From the NCBI GenBank assembly GCA_003586115.2, contig QVOM02000023.1:1673283-1737282 (forward strand): 64,000 bases of DNA, given 5' to 3'. The position numbers and the translations under genes were made by a program. Positions 1-11,706 of this stretch are shown in pieces. Numbering within the stretch: position 1 is the stretch's first letter; every line of letters starts with the position of its first letter. Source of the DNA: Salvator merianae. Taxonomy: Eukaryota; Chordata; Lepidosauria; Squamata; Teiidae. A model generated the notes under the pieces. It was not told the DNA's origin, searched no databases, and was given only the letters and a program-made list of their open reading frames with translations.

Positions 1-2020
1 TAATTAGTCTCTCAGCACTGTTCAATATCACACACACACACACACACACAAATCCAGACAAGCTGCTGGGTGGTCTTCATCAGCTTGTTGCAAAACGCCG
101 CCAGGTGGGAGCAGCTCTGCCGCTCGGCAAACACGGGCGAGCGCCTTGGGCCTTGCGTGGTCACAGGTCCAGCCAGGCCATTGCCGGGGCCCCTGCTTGT
201 CTTGCAAAAGGAAACACCCTGGCAGGGCAACCTGATTAGAGAGCTCTCCAAATACCCCAGCCTCGTTACGGCAACCTCTTGCGTGGCAGAGGAAAAACAG
301 GGTCAGGCAACTCCATTTAAGACGTCTGCTTAGGACCTCTAGCTGTAGAGCACTGGGGGAGGAAAGGGTTGCCGCTGTCCGATTAAGGGGAGTCCTTTGC
401 ACCATTCCACGTATTCGTGGAGATAATTCCACACCGAGGCGTTAGAGATGCATCCAAGAACGGTCAGCCGTGGAGCGTCCAGTGCGGAACCAGTGCAGCC
501 CAAACCATCTCTGGCACCATCTCGGGCAACCGTAGGTGGATCAGACTCTATGGAACTGAAGTAGCCAACCAGTTTCTGCTCTGCACAGCATTTATATGTG
601 ATCCTTACTGCTTTGAGTGGACACTTCCCTCCCCTACTTGGTGTCAACCAGAGAGAACCCGGCGCCTCGCTTTTAATCCAGCTTCCTTTCCATGTTTCAT
701 AGCAGTAATTTGGGACTATCAGCCACGCCTCCACAGCATCCCACGTGTGCCTGCAGGGCCTTCAAATGTGGGGGCCCCTGGAATAGTGAATTTGTTATCG
801 ATTAATCACCAGGTCTCAGACCTGGCAGGAAACGCAAAAGATACCTGGCAGAAGGCCCGCCCCTTGGTAGGCTCCTCCAGGAGAATGGCAACCTGGGAAG
901 TTGAGTTCTGGTGGCAGACACGCATCGCTTTTGCAGAAAGAGGTTGTCAGCACACGCACACACAGAGAGCATTCTATCTGAGTCACAGGCCAGGTACTGC
1001 AATGACAAACTTTCCTTTTTAACCCAACACAACTGCAGTGGAAACTCCTGCATAGAACTACTTTAGTAGCTTCACTTGAGGTTTTCCATGTGTAGCAGTT
1101 AAGTATTTATCATCACTTAAGCATAATAAAAAGCTTCAGATACATATGGTTGCTTCTCCCAGGATGAGATGCTAGCAAAATGAGTTACAGAAAATAGTGA
1201 TAATAAAAACAATGCAACTTAAAAATGCAACCCACGCATGAAATTGCGACAGTCCTGATGCCAGCTGCGTTCCTGTTTCACCTGATTCTAACTTCCCTGG
1301 ACAGCTTCATCCACGATGAGTTCAGGGTTCCTGGATAAGGTTTCAGTTCTCACAAGATTTCCTCTCCCCAGGGAATGACCTGAGCCACTCTCCTGACATC
1401 CTAAAGAGCATGCTATATTTTTCCGGGGGTGGACAGCATTACATAAAGATGAGGAAATCGGCAGGACCTCTGGCATCCAGTACAGGACCAAATCTGTGGC
1501 CATTCTGTTTCTCTTGGCCATAAGAGATATCCTGATGTAAGCAGGGGAAGTTAGAGATGGGCTGCATATCCAAAAATTCGGCAAGGCTTGAGTGACCAGC
1601 AGTTTGCTTTCAAATAGGGCAACGTGTTGCAGACGGTGAAATTTTGACCGGGATATACATTGTAGGATGATTCTGCGCTGGCCAGCATACCAGACGTGAA
1701 AGCATACTAGAAACCTCCCTTCTGCGGGTTGCTGCAGTCTAAGGGAGACCCCGCCCCCTTAGGCCCCACCCCTTGTGGGTGGCCCTTCTCTTAGACCACC
1801 CTGGCGTGTGGAAAGGAAGCTCCTAGGACACTATATTAGACAGTGCAGAATCACCCGTAGAGAGAAGCTGAGAGAAACTGTCTTCCCTACTTTCTAAAGT
1901 TGTACCTCTTATCGGTATTTAGGCTGTCTACAAGCTGGTTAGTACAAGGCTCCCTCGTATATTCCAATGGACTTCTCTCTCTCTCTTCTCTCTTTGGTTC
2001 TCTTTTTTACTTTCCTGCAG
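1..2020 (+). other. DAB2IP: DAB2IP last intron (partial)
   Basis: Sequence upstream of the terminal DAB2IP exon. It ends in a pyrimidine-rich tract and TTTCCTGCAG at 2011-2020, a strong splice acceptor. I see no coding exon of the RASAL/DAB2IP family in it. The 201-codon open frame at 417-1022 has no recognisable domain and no exon signals. Apart from a CA microsatellite near the left edge, the stretch holds nothing I can name. Confidence 0.75.
29..50. repeat. (CA)n microsatellite
   Basis: Eleven uninterrupted CA units in the DAB2IP intron. Confidence 0.95.
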
Positions 2021-2188
2021 GAAAAGCGCATTGCGTCCTTGGATGCCGCCAACGCCCGTCTGATGAGCGCCCTCACGCAGCTGAAAGAGAGGTACAGCTC
2101 GCAGGCTCGTAACGGGATCTCCCCCACAAACCCAACTAAATTGCAGATCACTGAGAACGGCGAATTCCGAAACAGCAGCAATTGTTAA
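2021..2188 (+). CDS. DAB2IP: DAB2IP terminal coding exon (C-terminal 55 residues)
   Basis: DAB2IP is a SynGAP-family Ras GTPase-activating scaffold of the cytoplasm and membrane that restrains Ras signalling and takes part in TNF/ASK1 signalling. Only its C-terminal end is here; the PH, C2 and RasGAP domains lie to the left of the window. The exon starts in phase 0 right after a consensus acceptor, with residues EKRIASLDAANARLMSAL, the end of the family's C-terminal coiled coil. It continues through SPTNPTKLQITENGEF and stops at TAA after NSSNC. The ITENGEFRN tail is shared by DAB2IP and its paralogue RASAL2. The LQ before it, and TTLL11 next door, favour DAB2IP. As I recall, the mammalian protein has a proline-rich replacement just before this tail, whereas this copy keeps the RASAL2-like form. 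Confidence 0.88.
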   Translation, partial: EKRIASLDAANARLMSALTQLKERYSSQARNGISPTNPTKLQITENGEFRNSSNC

Positions 2189-2221
2189 ACCTGCTGGCAG
2201 TGGTTGCTGCACGAGGAAAAT

Positions 2222-2282
2222 TGAGAGAGAGAATGAGAGAGAGAGAGGAGACCCTGGCCTTGAGAGAGGGAGCGAGAGAGAG
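2222..2282. repeat. GA-rich simple repeat
   Basis: GAGA-rich purine tract just after the DAB2IP stop codon. It gives rise to long spurious arginine/glutamate or serine/leucine open frames on both strands. Confidence 0.8.
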
Positions 2283-3889
2283 CGTGCAGCCGCAGGAGAA
2301 CCACGTTGAAGGGATGCTTGCGGCTCCCCCCAGCCCCTCCCTGAGGTGGGGGAGAGGGATAAAAAGATAACCCAGTGGTGGAAAACACTGACGCCCCCCC
2401 GAGAGTCGCAGGGATGGGAGAGAGAGGAAAATAACCAGGTGCGGCTGGTTGAAGCATGTGAACGGAGCGCAACAAAACGGACACGTGACCTTTTCCTGCT
2501 CCCGCTCTCCAGAGGACCCACCTTGGAAGCCAGAGGGGCCTTTGTCCTCCCACCCACCTCCAAAAAGTAGGATGCCTCTCCTGGGCGTCCCTTCCCTCCT
2601 GCACTGCGCCGGGCTGGTCTCTCTAGCTCTGTTTTGCAACTTCAAAATTTCTTTCCGGCAGCCCTCGGTAGGCGTCTTCGCTTTGGAAGGGGTCCTGGCC
2701 TCCCCCACACGGGCGCCGTTCCCCAGGCGGAACAATTCCCTGGGTGGGCAGAAGGTGGCAGTGGATACAAGAGTGCCCAACCTCTGCGGGTGTGTCGAGC
2801 ATGGCAGCAGTTGTGCCCTCCCCCTGGAAATGAACGGGGGGCATGCACATCCGGGAGTCCCATGCATGCAGCGGGGGGGGGCTTAGGAAGTTGTTGCCTC
2901 TGCACAGAAAGAGGATGTGGAAGGGGCAGGTTGAAGATAAGAGGTAGCGCTCAGTACTGCATGTAAGCGGATACAACTTCATACACGCATGCTCATGCAC
3001 ACCTGAGCACACACCTGCAATCGCACACAGGCAGAAGGTTTCCAAAACCTCCAGTCCCTCCACGTTCCCCAGCTGTGGGCTTGCAGGACCAACAATTGGA
3101 CTCTATATTGATGGGTGTCCCTAAAGGTGCTTGCGCAGTGGGTTGGGGATTCTGCACAGGGAATGAGTGATGAACCTGAGCCAGGGCCAAGACTGCTATT
3201 GAGCAAGCCCGGGTCTTTTTCCCAGGAAATTTGGAGGCTTTTAGAGCATTCAGCTGGTTGTCGAGCTGGGTGTGGCTTATTTCTGCACTCTGTGCGTGTT
3301 TGTGGCCCCATTCAGCGTGGCACGAGGGGTCCACAGCAGCCCAGCTATGCCCTTGAACTGAGCCGTATTCTGGCTTCCATCTCAGTTACTGGCATTTGCC
3401 GCCAGAGCAGTTCCTGCTGGTAAGGATTTCCTCCGGAAGGGAAGAGTAACTCCTCCTCCCCTTCTTGTTGGTAAAGGACCATCCATTCCACTGGAAAGAA
3501 AGAAAGGAGTTGAGTGAGACATAAACCAGTCAGAGAAGTCCTGGGCACTCTGCTTGGTCCCACAAGTTACAAGTCAGGTTTGGCCCAGGGATCTCCAAGA
3601 GGTACCGCTGCCCCACCCAAACAAGTAGCATTTGGTTGCTGTTTGGTTCGAGGCGACTGGCAAGAAAACAACAAGGACATAAGAGCTTTAGGGCAATGCG
3701 CCGTGCTGGGAGGCAGTGGCTGTTGAGCCGGTTTTCAGAGCTGCGTGGGTCGGTGTTTACATAGCAAAGCTCCCCACACCGGTTCCTCCCACGTCAGTGG
3801 AAGGGCGCAGGGAGAACGCAGGCAAATGGTTCGCCGCTGATTCAGAGCGTCAGGGCTGGGTCGGGTGCTGCAGACTCCGTGGGCGTCTC

Positions 3890-4020
3890 CCGTGCAGCTT
3901 TCTTGGCAGCGATAGAGCAGCGGTTTGCCATTGCTTCCTTCCGAGTTGATGTCAGGGGCTGGAGCTGCGGGCCTCTGCTTTCCACGCCCTTGCCCTACCC
4001 CTGAGCTGCAGAGGCGCCCA
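3890..4020 (-). mobile_element. Degraded Sauria-type SINE
   Basis: Antisense match to the SINE layout seen more clearly at 19.4 kb: GCAGCTTTCTTGGCAG, then GGTTTGCCATTGCTTCC, then a tRNA-like head ending TGAGCTGCAG. Well diverged, inside the putative DAB2IP 3'UTR. Confidence 0.6.
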
Positions 4021-7000
4021 AGCAGGGGGTACCAGGCTCTCTCAGCCGGTCAGAAGGAAGCGAGGGAGGCAGGACCCCTTGCGGCTGGCTGCCGTGAGCA
4101 ACGCAAGCCGTGGATGAATAGGACCCGTGTCCCAGTGTGGCAGATTTCCGTGATGCTGAGGGCTAGGGCAAGGGCCCTCTGAGGGGAACATGTGAAGATT
4201 GTTGGTCCTGCAGTCCAGTGTGAAGTCCACAGAACACAGAAATGAATACAAAAAATCGGAAGCTTTTCAGACGTGTTGGCCCCCAACGTCCACTATGGCC
4301 TGTGGTCTGAGAAGGTGGGGATGGAGAGAGAGGTGGACCGGTCATTTGGAGGCCCCGAGGTTGGCAGAACACGTCCTGAACCGCTGAGCATGCTGACTGG
4401 GGTGGGGGAACAGTGGGAATCCAGGTGCTCAAGGGAGGCACCGGCTGGGTTCCCCCAATTTGGAAGACTGTTGGAGCTCCCGCTCCCCCAGCGTTTGGCC
4501 AAATAGGGAAGGCAGTGTAGCCCCCCCCCCAGGGTGGTCCGTGGCCCCAAGCAAGCGTGTGGAGCATCACCTTCTGTGCAGCTCTGCCAACAAAGGGGTT
4601 TGCCACCAACCTGCAGGGCAAGCCGTCTTGAGTTGGCACACACATCTGCTCCTTAGTGAGGGCAGTGAAGGTGGAGAATCCCTTGATAAACCTCGATACC
4701 TGGCAGCCTCCTCCTGTACAGCGTAGCTTTCTGACGGTTTGTTGGCCGCTTAGACAAAATGGCAAGGTGGAAGAGGAAAAATAAAGAATAAAACGCAGGC
4801 ACCCGGAAGAGCGAAGATCAGTAACTCCTATCTCTTTTCTTCCACAGTATGCGTTAGGAATAAAAACAATCACAAACCAAACGCAGTGCCCTTTCTGGAA
4901 TGCTGTCCTGTCTTAAAATGGGGAGTGGGCGCTCCGCGGGAAGTTAAACACCCCGAAGGCCTCAAAAGGGAATTTGCCAGCACGGACGGCGCCTGCCGCA
5001 AACGCGCCCCCCCCCCCCTTTCTCAGGATCGCTGGTCCGCCGCGAGCCAGAATTAGCGGTTGCTAACCCATCTCCCGGGGGCAGGGGTGCGTGCTACTAA
5101 CCTCAAGCGCGTGGGGTGAGTGTGGTGGTGTGCTGATGGCCTGCCTGTCCTCCGCCAGAAGGGTGTTACGGTCTCCAGAAAGTAAACACATAGACACAAA
5201 GGCTAGGCAAGCAGAGCACTTTGCCCCTGTCCGAGGACGTGGTCCGCACGCGCCCACTCTGACGCCCAGTAGGATGTTCGCAGAGTCCGTGCCGCTGCAA
5301 AGCGGGGTTGACGCCGCGGCGGGCCGAGTGTGGGCTGCCCGCTCGGAAAGGCTGCCCGGTGGACTGGTCCAAGACTGAACTTGCTTTCTCTCTCTCTCTC
5401 TCTCCTCTAAGGAGGTGCGATGGTTTCAGATTTAACTTAAACCCACAGCCAAACTTGAAGCGTCCCTGGTTATGGGCCTGCACCCCTCCCAGGACTGAAC
5501 ACTTTGCATCCGCATGACAATCATGCTCTTTCAATGCACACAGATCTCTCCAAGGGGCAAAGGAACCAATGGCGTGACAAGCAGACCTCAGTGAATGTGT
5601 GGACGGCAAAGCTTTAACCTCCTCGCCGGCCTCCCCGTCCCTGGAAGCCACGCCAGATCTTCTGCTGGGGTGGCGTCTTTAAGCGCAGCACGGTCGAGGA
5701 GGAAAACGTGTCCTGGTCGTAGGTTCAGCCGTGGGTCGAGCCCAGAAAAATGGCCTGCGGGAGTCCGGTGCACTTTCTTTTTAGGGCAGCGTCTGAGTGC
5801 AGGCTCTAGGTTCTCGGGGGAACACCTGGGCACGAGCTTCCCTACAGACGGCCTTGCGGTCGCCCACTGCTTCGTCTCCGCTGATGGTTGTTTTCATGAT
5901 GGGGAGGTTCTTGGGAATCGAGAGACGCAGAAGGAAATGCTGCTGCAGGAATTTGGGGGCACAACGTATTTCTTTATGGGGAGGGGGCAACCTGTGGCTG
6001 ACGGCAGGGTGCTGGAAAGAGGAGGGGGTACCTGGGCTCTCGGGTGACTCAACCTTTAGAGGCATCCCTTGCGTTGCGGAATCCGTAGGATCAAGGTGGC
6101 AGCGTAGGCACCTAGACTGGGGGGCGGGGGGGGGGTTTTCTGGCTTTGCCTTTGTGCCACCCCTTCCTGCCCTGCAGTCTTTCGTTTTCCAGGAACACCA
6201 ACAGATCATTGGCCAAAAGAGTCGATGGTTCAAAAACTGGACTTTCCATCCATTAACCACCGTTCCTCTCAGGCGCAAGCCGAAACGGATCCATCCCGTT
6301 TCTTAGGGTCTTCACAGTTTCCAAGACTGGGCCCAGGTTTCCTTTTTCCCGTGGGTTGATTTTTGGAGCTGTACACGGGTGCGTCGCCTTGGGTCAGATT
6401 CCAAGATTTTGTAAGGTTTTCTTCTTCTTTCTGATGGTTTGTGCTTGCCTTGCAGAAAGCAGCGATGGGTCTAAACTCTTCACTGGTTCTTTCTGATCGT
6501 TCTGCGGTTCTGGTCGTTAGCTTTCTGCCACGAGAGTTATGCAAACAATATGTACTTCTTTTTTTAAAAAAAGGAGTTGGTGGTGATAAACACGCTTCTT
6601 TTCGGTTCAAAGCTCATAGACAGCAACAAATAGAAATATTTTTGCAGTTGTGATTGTCGCTTGCGGTGTTCTGACAACTGTACAAAGCAGACGCTGGCCT
6701 AATGGCCGAGATGTTCAAGTTACCTTTGCTGTGACACATTGACACAGAAAGGAGGTCCAGATAAGGTTGAGAAAAAGCACCTTAGGCCCCCATGCAGCTC
6801 CCGCTGTGATCCGCAGTGGGGGGAAATTGGATCAAGAGCTACAGGTGGGATGCCAACGCACAGCATGCACACACTTAAGCACTGACCTGGTTTGTCTTGT
6901 TTCATTTCATGGCTGTTGCTAACCTGGTAATGGCAACCGTGCAGTCGCACTGACAGACCTCTGTAAAGTTGGGCTGGAACTGAATGGGGTCATTTCTGTT

Positions 7001-8086
7001 GCTGAGATGTTGCAAAAGGGGATCCCAAATCCTACAAAACAGCACCATCCAAGAAGTAGGCTGTAAGTTTTAGAAGCCGTGGCTTGTCTTTGAGCCTTTC
7101 CTTGTTTTCCTAGCAGCATTGTAAAAAGAGAACTCTCAGTCTGATGTGATGGAATGTAAGACATCCCAACCCTGCACCAAAGCATGATCCACTATTTGTT
7201 GGGAGGCATGGGAGGTTGTTCTCTCCTGCCACCGCAGTGATTGGGATGCCCACGGGGCGCATTGGGGGTCAATTTCCCTGGAGGTAGGAGGGAAATAGTC
7301 TCTTCTGTCGGTGACTGGCAGTGGGTATCCCACCATTTTCCCCATGGCACGGCTATTTGTGTTACCTGCTTGGGGACATCCTCTGATCTCTCAGGCCAAA
7401 CAGACGTTTTGAAAGAAATGTGAATAGGACTGATATCGTCCAGTGGAGAAGTTGGGAATGGGGAATGGTGGGTTGATTCCCTCTCCACCCTCCATTTTGG
7501 CCATTGGTTGCTCCTCAGAGGTGCCACCAAAAAATCCTGCACCTGCGAGCTCAAAAGGCCTGCAGCAGCCGTGGGTCTCTGGTTTGCGAGCCGCACAGAG
7601 CGAACCTGCCACTCTGCGCTGCAATTGAAGCAGGTCCTGGGCTCATTCCGCTGCCGAACGTGGTCTCCCCCGTGTTGTCCCCCAGCCTTTGAAAGGCCGG
7701 GAAGAACATTCTGGCGTGACTGTGTGTGGATGTTCTGAACCAAATACAAGCAAGAGGAACTCTGAACTCATTTCCTTGGAAAGACTTTTTTCCGCCCCCC
7801 AGCAGCCCAAAAGAGACTTCTCGAAGGCCACGTGAGCTGTAAGTGTCCCACGGATGGCCTAAAATGTGTACAAGCCTCCATGAGCACCTATTTAGACTTC
7901 CCCTCTTCCTTGTCACTGTGTCTTAAAATATACCTCTCTCCTTCCCTCCTCTTCCTGTATTCCTGCTTTGGCCACCCTTTGTCCTGCAAAAGCAGTTTTT
8001 AAAAAGAAAATGTTTTATACCCTCTTGTAAAAGAAACCAAGCAAAAAAATGATGACGACAAACACACCGATAATGATAATAATAAT

Positions 8087-8092
8087 AATAAA
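8087..8092 (+). terminator. Upstream poly(A) signal AATAAA
   Basis: Canonical hexamer at the end of an (AAT)n run within the U-rich 3'UTR end; a possible proximal cleavage signal. Confidence 0.4.
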
Positions 8093-8319
8093 ATAACTTT
8101 TTGTAAGTATGTTTAAATATATATATAAATATATCTCATAACATTATCAAGTTGCACAGCAAGATTTGCCAGGAGTTTTTTTTTAAAAAAAAAAAAGAAA
8201 AGAAAAAGAAAAACCAGGAACAAAAACTGTGTAATAATGTACAGAGAAATTAGTCAGTGTTGAAAGAAAAATTTAAAAAATGTAGCCGTGCAATTTATGT
8301 ACATTTGCAATTAGAAAAT

Positions 8320-8325
8320 ATTAAA
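8320..8325 (+). terminator. DAB2IP: Probable distal DAB2IP poly(A) signal ATTAAA
   Basis: ATTAAA, the commonest variant poly(A) hexamer, lies in AT-rich sequence and is followed within 20-40 bases by a T-rich and then GT-containing stretch that suits cleavage near 8345. Sequence after this point loses the 3'UTR character and soon enters CR1 repeats. Confidence 0.55.
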
Positions 8326-8904
8326 GATTTATTTAGCTATTTTATTTGAGATTCTCTCTGTGGGGTATTAGTCTGGGGGAAAGCCAGTAGAAAACAAGAG
8401 TCCTTTGGTGCTTTTGCTTAGAAATTTGCTCCCTTTTCCTGCTGCTCACCAGAAACTCCCTGAGAATGAGGTTATGGGACTCATTCCCACAAGAGTTCAG
8501 AATTTCTGCAAGAATTGTTTATATGACAATAATACATGTATGAATTCAAATTGTATGTTTTCTCAACAAAATTGGAGGTTTTTGATGAAATGCGCATTCA
8601 ACTGAATTTTGCACCACAGTTCCCTGACAAAAATGTATCCCCCTCCCTGCAAAATTGCATGCAAAATTGCATGTTCACGGAAGTGAGGCTGCACCTGAAC
8701 GTACCAGTAAGAAATCAGTCATGGATTGGAGCATGAGGCATCCACTTTGGAATCTGCTAGTGGAAAGTGCAATTCATACCTTAAAAGAATGCATTTATAA
8801 CACCATGTTCACTGTCAAACTCTTTCCAGTGCTTTTGGGGGGGTACACTTCTCAAGACCCTCCTTTTCTTTCTGTCTTCTTTTCATTTTCATCTATTGTA
8901 ATGT

Positions 8905-9735
8905 TAGCTGTGATGCCTCTGAAGGCCATTTGCAGGGAGTTGAGAGCAGGTGGAGGTTTTGCCTTGGTCTTCTGCTTGAGCTGCCCAGAAGCACTTGGTG
9001 GGCCACTGTGTGAGACAGGATGCTGGACTAGATGGGTTATGGATCAGTCCAGCAGGGCTCCTCTTATGTTCTTACAGACAAATATATTGAGTACTCATGT
9101 ATCAATGGCTACTAGAATGGATGCCTAGGTACCACCTCTGAGTTGGAGAGACAGGTAGGATGCCTCTAAAGGCCATTTGCAGGGAGCAGGTGAGGGTTTT
9201 GCCTTTGTTTTCTGCTTGAGATGCCCAGAAGCAGTTGGTGGGACACTGGGTGAGATGGGATGCTGGACTAGATGGGCTGTGGCCTGATCCTGCAAGGCTC
9301 CTCTTATGTTCTTATCTAAAATGGATGCCTAGGTACCATCTCCAGGTTGAAGAGACAGGCAGGATGCCCCTAAAAGCCATTTGCAGGGAATCAAGAGCAG
9401 GTGAAGGTTTTGCCTTCATCCTCTGCTTGAGCTGCCCAGAAGCAACTGGTGGGCTGCTGTGTGAGATGGGGTGCTGGACTAGGTGGGCTGTGGCCTGATC
9501 CAGCAGGACCCTGTTAAATCCTGGAGGACAGGTATATCAATGGCTACTAGAATGGATGCCTAGATACTACCTTCAGGTTGGAGGGACAGGCAGGGTGCCT
9601 CTAAAGGCCATTTGCAAGGAGTCGAGGGTGGGTGAAGGTTTTGCCTTTGTGTTCTTCTTAGAAACCATTGGTGGGCCACTGTGAGGCAAGATGCTGTACC
9701 AGCTGGGCTGTGGCCTGATACTGTCTGGTTTCTGC
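8905..9735 (+). mobile_element. CR1/L3-type LINE 3' tail, four tandem units
   Basis: Four successive copies of a 205-245 bp unit. Each has GATGCCTCTAAAGGCCATTT, then GAGCAGGTGAAGGTTTTGCC, then GATGCTGGACTAGATGGGC, ending with CTCTTATGTTCTTA. The shared core starts near 8912, 9157, 9362 and 9597. The same unit recurs in both orientations elsewhere in the window. At 17.3 kb and 56.4 kb it follows a CR1/L3-like 3' coding end, so I read it as the 3' terminal region of a CR1-clade LINE. Confidence 0.8.
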
Positions 9736-10796
9736 CACAGGCTCAGAATGGAATGGCCCTAATGTACCTTCAGTTCCCAATCCCTGCACCTGTTCCCAAA
9801 GGATAGCTGGTCAGTGGCCTCACGAGCTGCTAGGAGGTCAAGGGGAACCAGCAGGGGGTGCGTTCCCTCATCCCTCCCCCAGCCAAAAACACCAGTCACA
9901 GCAACCAAGGCCTTTTCTGAGCCGTAGAGACCTGTTTGCTGCCGATTCCTTCCCAGCCCTCTAGCCAGTGTACAAGGCAGACTCCGCTGTTTGCACTGGG
10001 CGCGGCAGTGGTGAAACGATTCCCATGCATTTATGTGCGAGCAGCATGCAGACAGACTTGTGTACAAATGGAGAGGATGTTCTGCCAAAAAACGCACAGC
10101 AGATCCCCCAAAGGTCAGACTCCGGGCTGTTCGCATGAGGCTAACGGAGCTCGAATGGCTTGGCGTTCCATCTTTTCCTGGCACGGTGCTTCTTGTACCA
10201 AGCAGGTGTAAGGGGCAGAGGACTGTGGCTTTTTGCGGCCACCGAGAGCGTAAAGGAGCTTCTCTCCCGTCCGCCTGGAGCCGCGCCTGGCTTTGGCCGA
10301 AGGAGCCCGCCGGATCCGGTTGCAGGGATAGTGGGACGCTGCTCTCCCAGCCCAGCGATGCGCCATCTTTGCCTCCGGCGCTTGGCGTCTCGGCTAATTT
10401 CGATCTCAGCAGCCGGCCTCCCTCAACCCTCAGAGGAGCTAATTATGTCCCTGTTAATGAGGCACAGGGGCTAATTTTTTTCACAGCATCTAATCAGTTC
10501 CTTCCGAGGCTGCTTGTGGCTTTTTAAAGAGGGAGTCGGGCGGAGTGGTTAAGCGGTGAAGGACCCGGGGAGGCGTGAAGCCGCTGGCAGGCTTTACTTT
10601 TCCTCCCTTGACATGGACTCCTCGGTAAGCACAGTGAGCTTCTCGTAGCTTCCTCGCCTCCTTTTATCCTACCTGTCCTTCTGCAGACTCTGCCCTCCCT
10701 TCCCCACGTCAGTTGCCAGTGGGCGAGGCTATTTTTGGCTACACGCACAAGGACACATCGGCCAAATATGCACAGGAGGCAGAATCTGTGGGTTGT
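9736..10796. other. Unassigned intergenic sequence with a GC-rich, TAAT-rich block
   Basis: No gene recognised. Between about 10210 and 10510 the sequence is GC-rich with several CpGs, then carries repeated homeodomain-type cores (GGCTAATTTCG, GAGCTAATTATG, TTAATGAG, GGGGCTAATTTT) in about 100 bases. This looks like a conserved non-coding element but cannot be confirmed without alignment. Confidence 0.35.
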
Positions 10797-11202
10797 TCAG
10801 TCTGTCAGCTGAGTCCAGCTCTTGGCGACCCTGTGGACCAGAACACCCCAGGCCCTTCGCTGCTCCGGTGTCCCACGGAGTCTGCCCAAGCTCATGTTCA
10901 TTGCTTCCACAACACTATCGCCCCATCTCATCCTCTGCCGTCTCTTTCTCCCCTTGCCTTCATCTTTATCACCATCAGGGCCTTTTCGAACGAGCCCCGT
11001 CTTCTCATGATGTGGCCAAAGTATTTCAGCTTCAGTATTTCTCCCTCCGGTGAACAGTCGGGGCTAATTTCCTGCAGTATTGACTGACTGGCTCTCCTTG
11101 CAGCCCAAGGGACTCTCAAAGGCCTTCTCCAGCACCCCAAAGTATTTGAGCTTCAGCTTCAGTATCTGTCCTTCCAGCCAGGGTTGATTTCCTTCAGTAA
11201 AG
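10797..11202 (-). mobile_element. BovB/RTE LINE 3' fragment
   Basis: The reverse strand encodes the RTE-clade signature LKYFGHIMRRRGSFEKALM, part of the C-terminal BovB reverse-transcriptase ORF. The forward strand shows the matching CATGATGTGGCCAAAGTA and CAGCCCAAGGGACTCTCAA blocks. BovB is abundant in squamates, which helps place the organism. Truncated at its 5' end, with no intact ORF. Confidence 0.85.
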
Positions 11203-11204
11203 TC

Positions 11205-11322
11205 ATAGAATCCTAGAGTTGGAAGGGACCTCCAGGGTCATCCAGTCCAACCCCCTGCTCAATGCAGGATTCACTACACCATCCTAGACAGATATCTGTC
11301 CAGCCTTTCCTTGAAGAAAAGG
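11205..11322 (-). mobile_element. CR1 LINE 3' end fragment
   Basis: Begins CATAGAATCCTAGAGTTGG and continues GGACCTCCAGGGTCATCC, the classical CR1 3' terminus read in antisense, directly abutting the BovB fragment. Only about 115 bp remain. Confidence 0.9.
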
Positions 11323-11593
11323 AATTATTAATCAAATTATAATTAATTTGATAATTTTATAAATTATCAAATTCTGGGGTTCTGCTCCCCCACATTCCCA
11401 TGTCTTTCCATCCCATAGTTTCCCACTACATTTGCCTCCTGCCACTGGCACCCCCTCTGCCAGCTGGCCCCTCTCTTTTGGGAATGGCAGCTAAAATCCA
11501 GATTCCGTGGAAACCGCACTTGGAGCACAGAGATCACTATTAATATATACACATCCTCTTGTTGCAAGAAAGTTGCATCAGATTTGAAACCTT

Positions 11594-11595
11594 AC

Positions 11596-11670
<75 letters not shown>

Positions 11671-11706
11671 TTCTTTCTTTCTATCCATCCATCCATCTAT
11701 CTATCC
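11594..11706. repeat. Tetranucleotide microsatellite (TATC/TGTC/TTTC/CATC)n
   Basis: About 110 bp of TATC units with inner blocks of TGTC, TTTC and ATCC; a compound imperfect tetranucleotide array. Confidence 0.95.

Larger units (their letters stand above)
2189..8345 (+). other. DAB2IP: Putative DAB2IP 3' untranslated region
   Basis: No further open reading frame in the DAB2IP frame follows the stop. The last 450 bases read like a 3'UTR end: U-rich and AUUUA-rich RNA, an AATAAA at 8087-8092 and an ATTAAA at 8320-8325. Earlier AATAAA motifs near 4780 and 4859 could give shorter transcripts. The body contains a purine-rich tract, a degraded Sauria-type SINE and GC-rich stretches near 5.0-5.9 kb, with no other recognisable genes. 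The extent is inferred; a splice inside it cannot be excluded. Confidence 0.5.

Noticed and set aside
417..1022. 201-codon forward open frame in the DAB2IP intron
   Set aside because: No recognisable domain, no splice or start context, ordinary intron position; treated as chance.
2021..2188. Assignment to RASAL2 instead of DAB2IP
   Set aside because: The tail resembles RASAL2, but LQITENGEFRN and the neighbouring TTLL11 gene fit DAB2IP; RASAL2 lies on another human chromosome.
1928..2867. 211- and 239-codon reverse frames over the DAB2IP last exon
   Set aside because: Antisense of a GA-rich tract and of the real DAB2IP coding exon; Ser/Leu-rich with no family match.
4163..4873. 236-codon reverse open frame
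   Set aside because: Lies antisense in the putative DAB2IP 3'UTR, low complexity in parts, no domain.
8905..9735. Possible CRISPR-like or satellite array
   Set aside because: Units of 205-245 bp are diverged LINE tails in a vertebrate genome; no short direct repeats with unique spacers.
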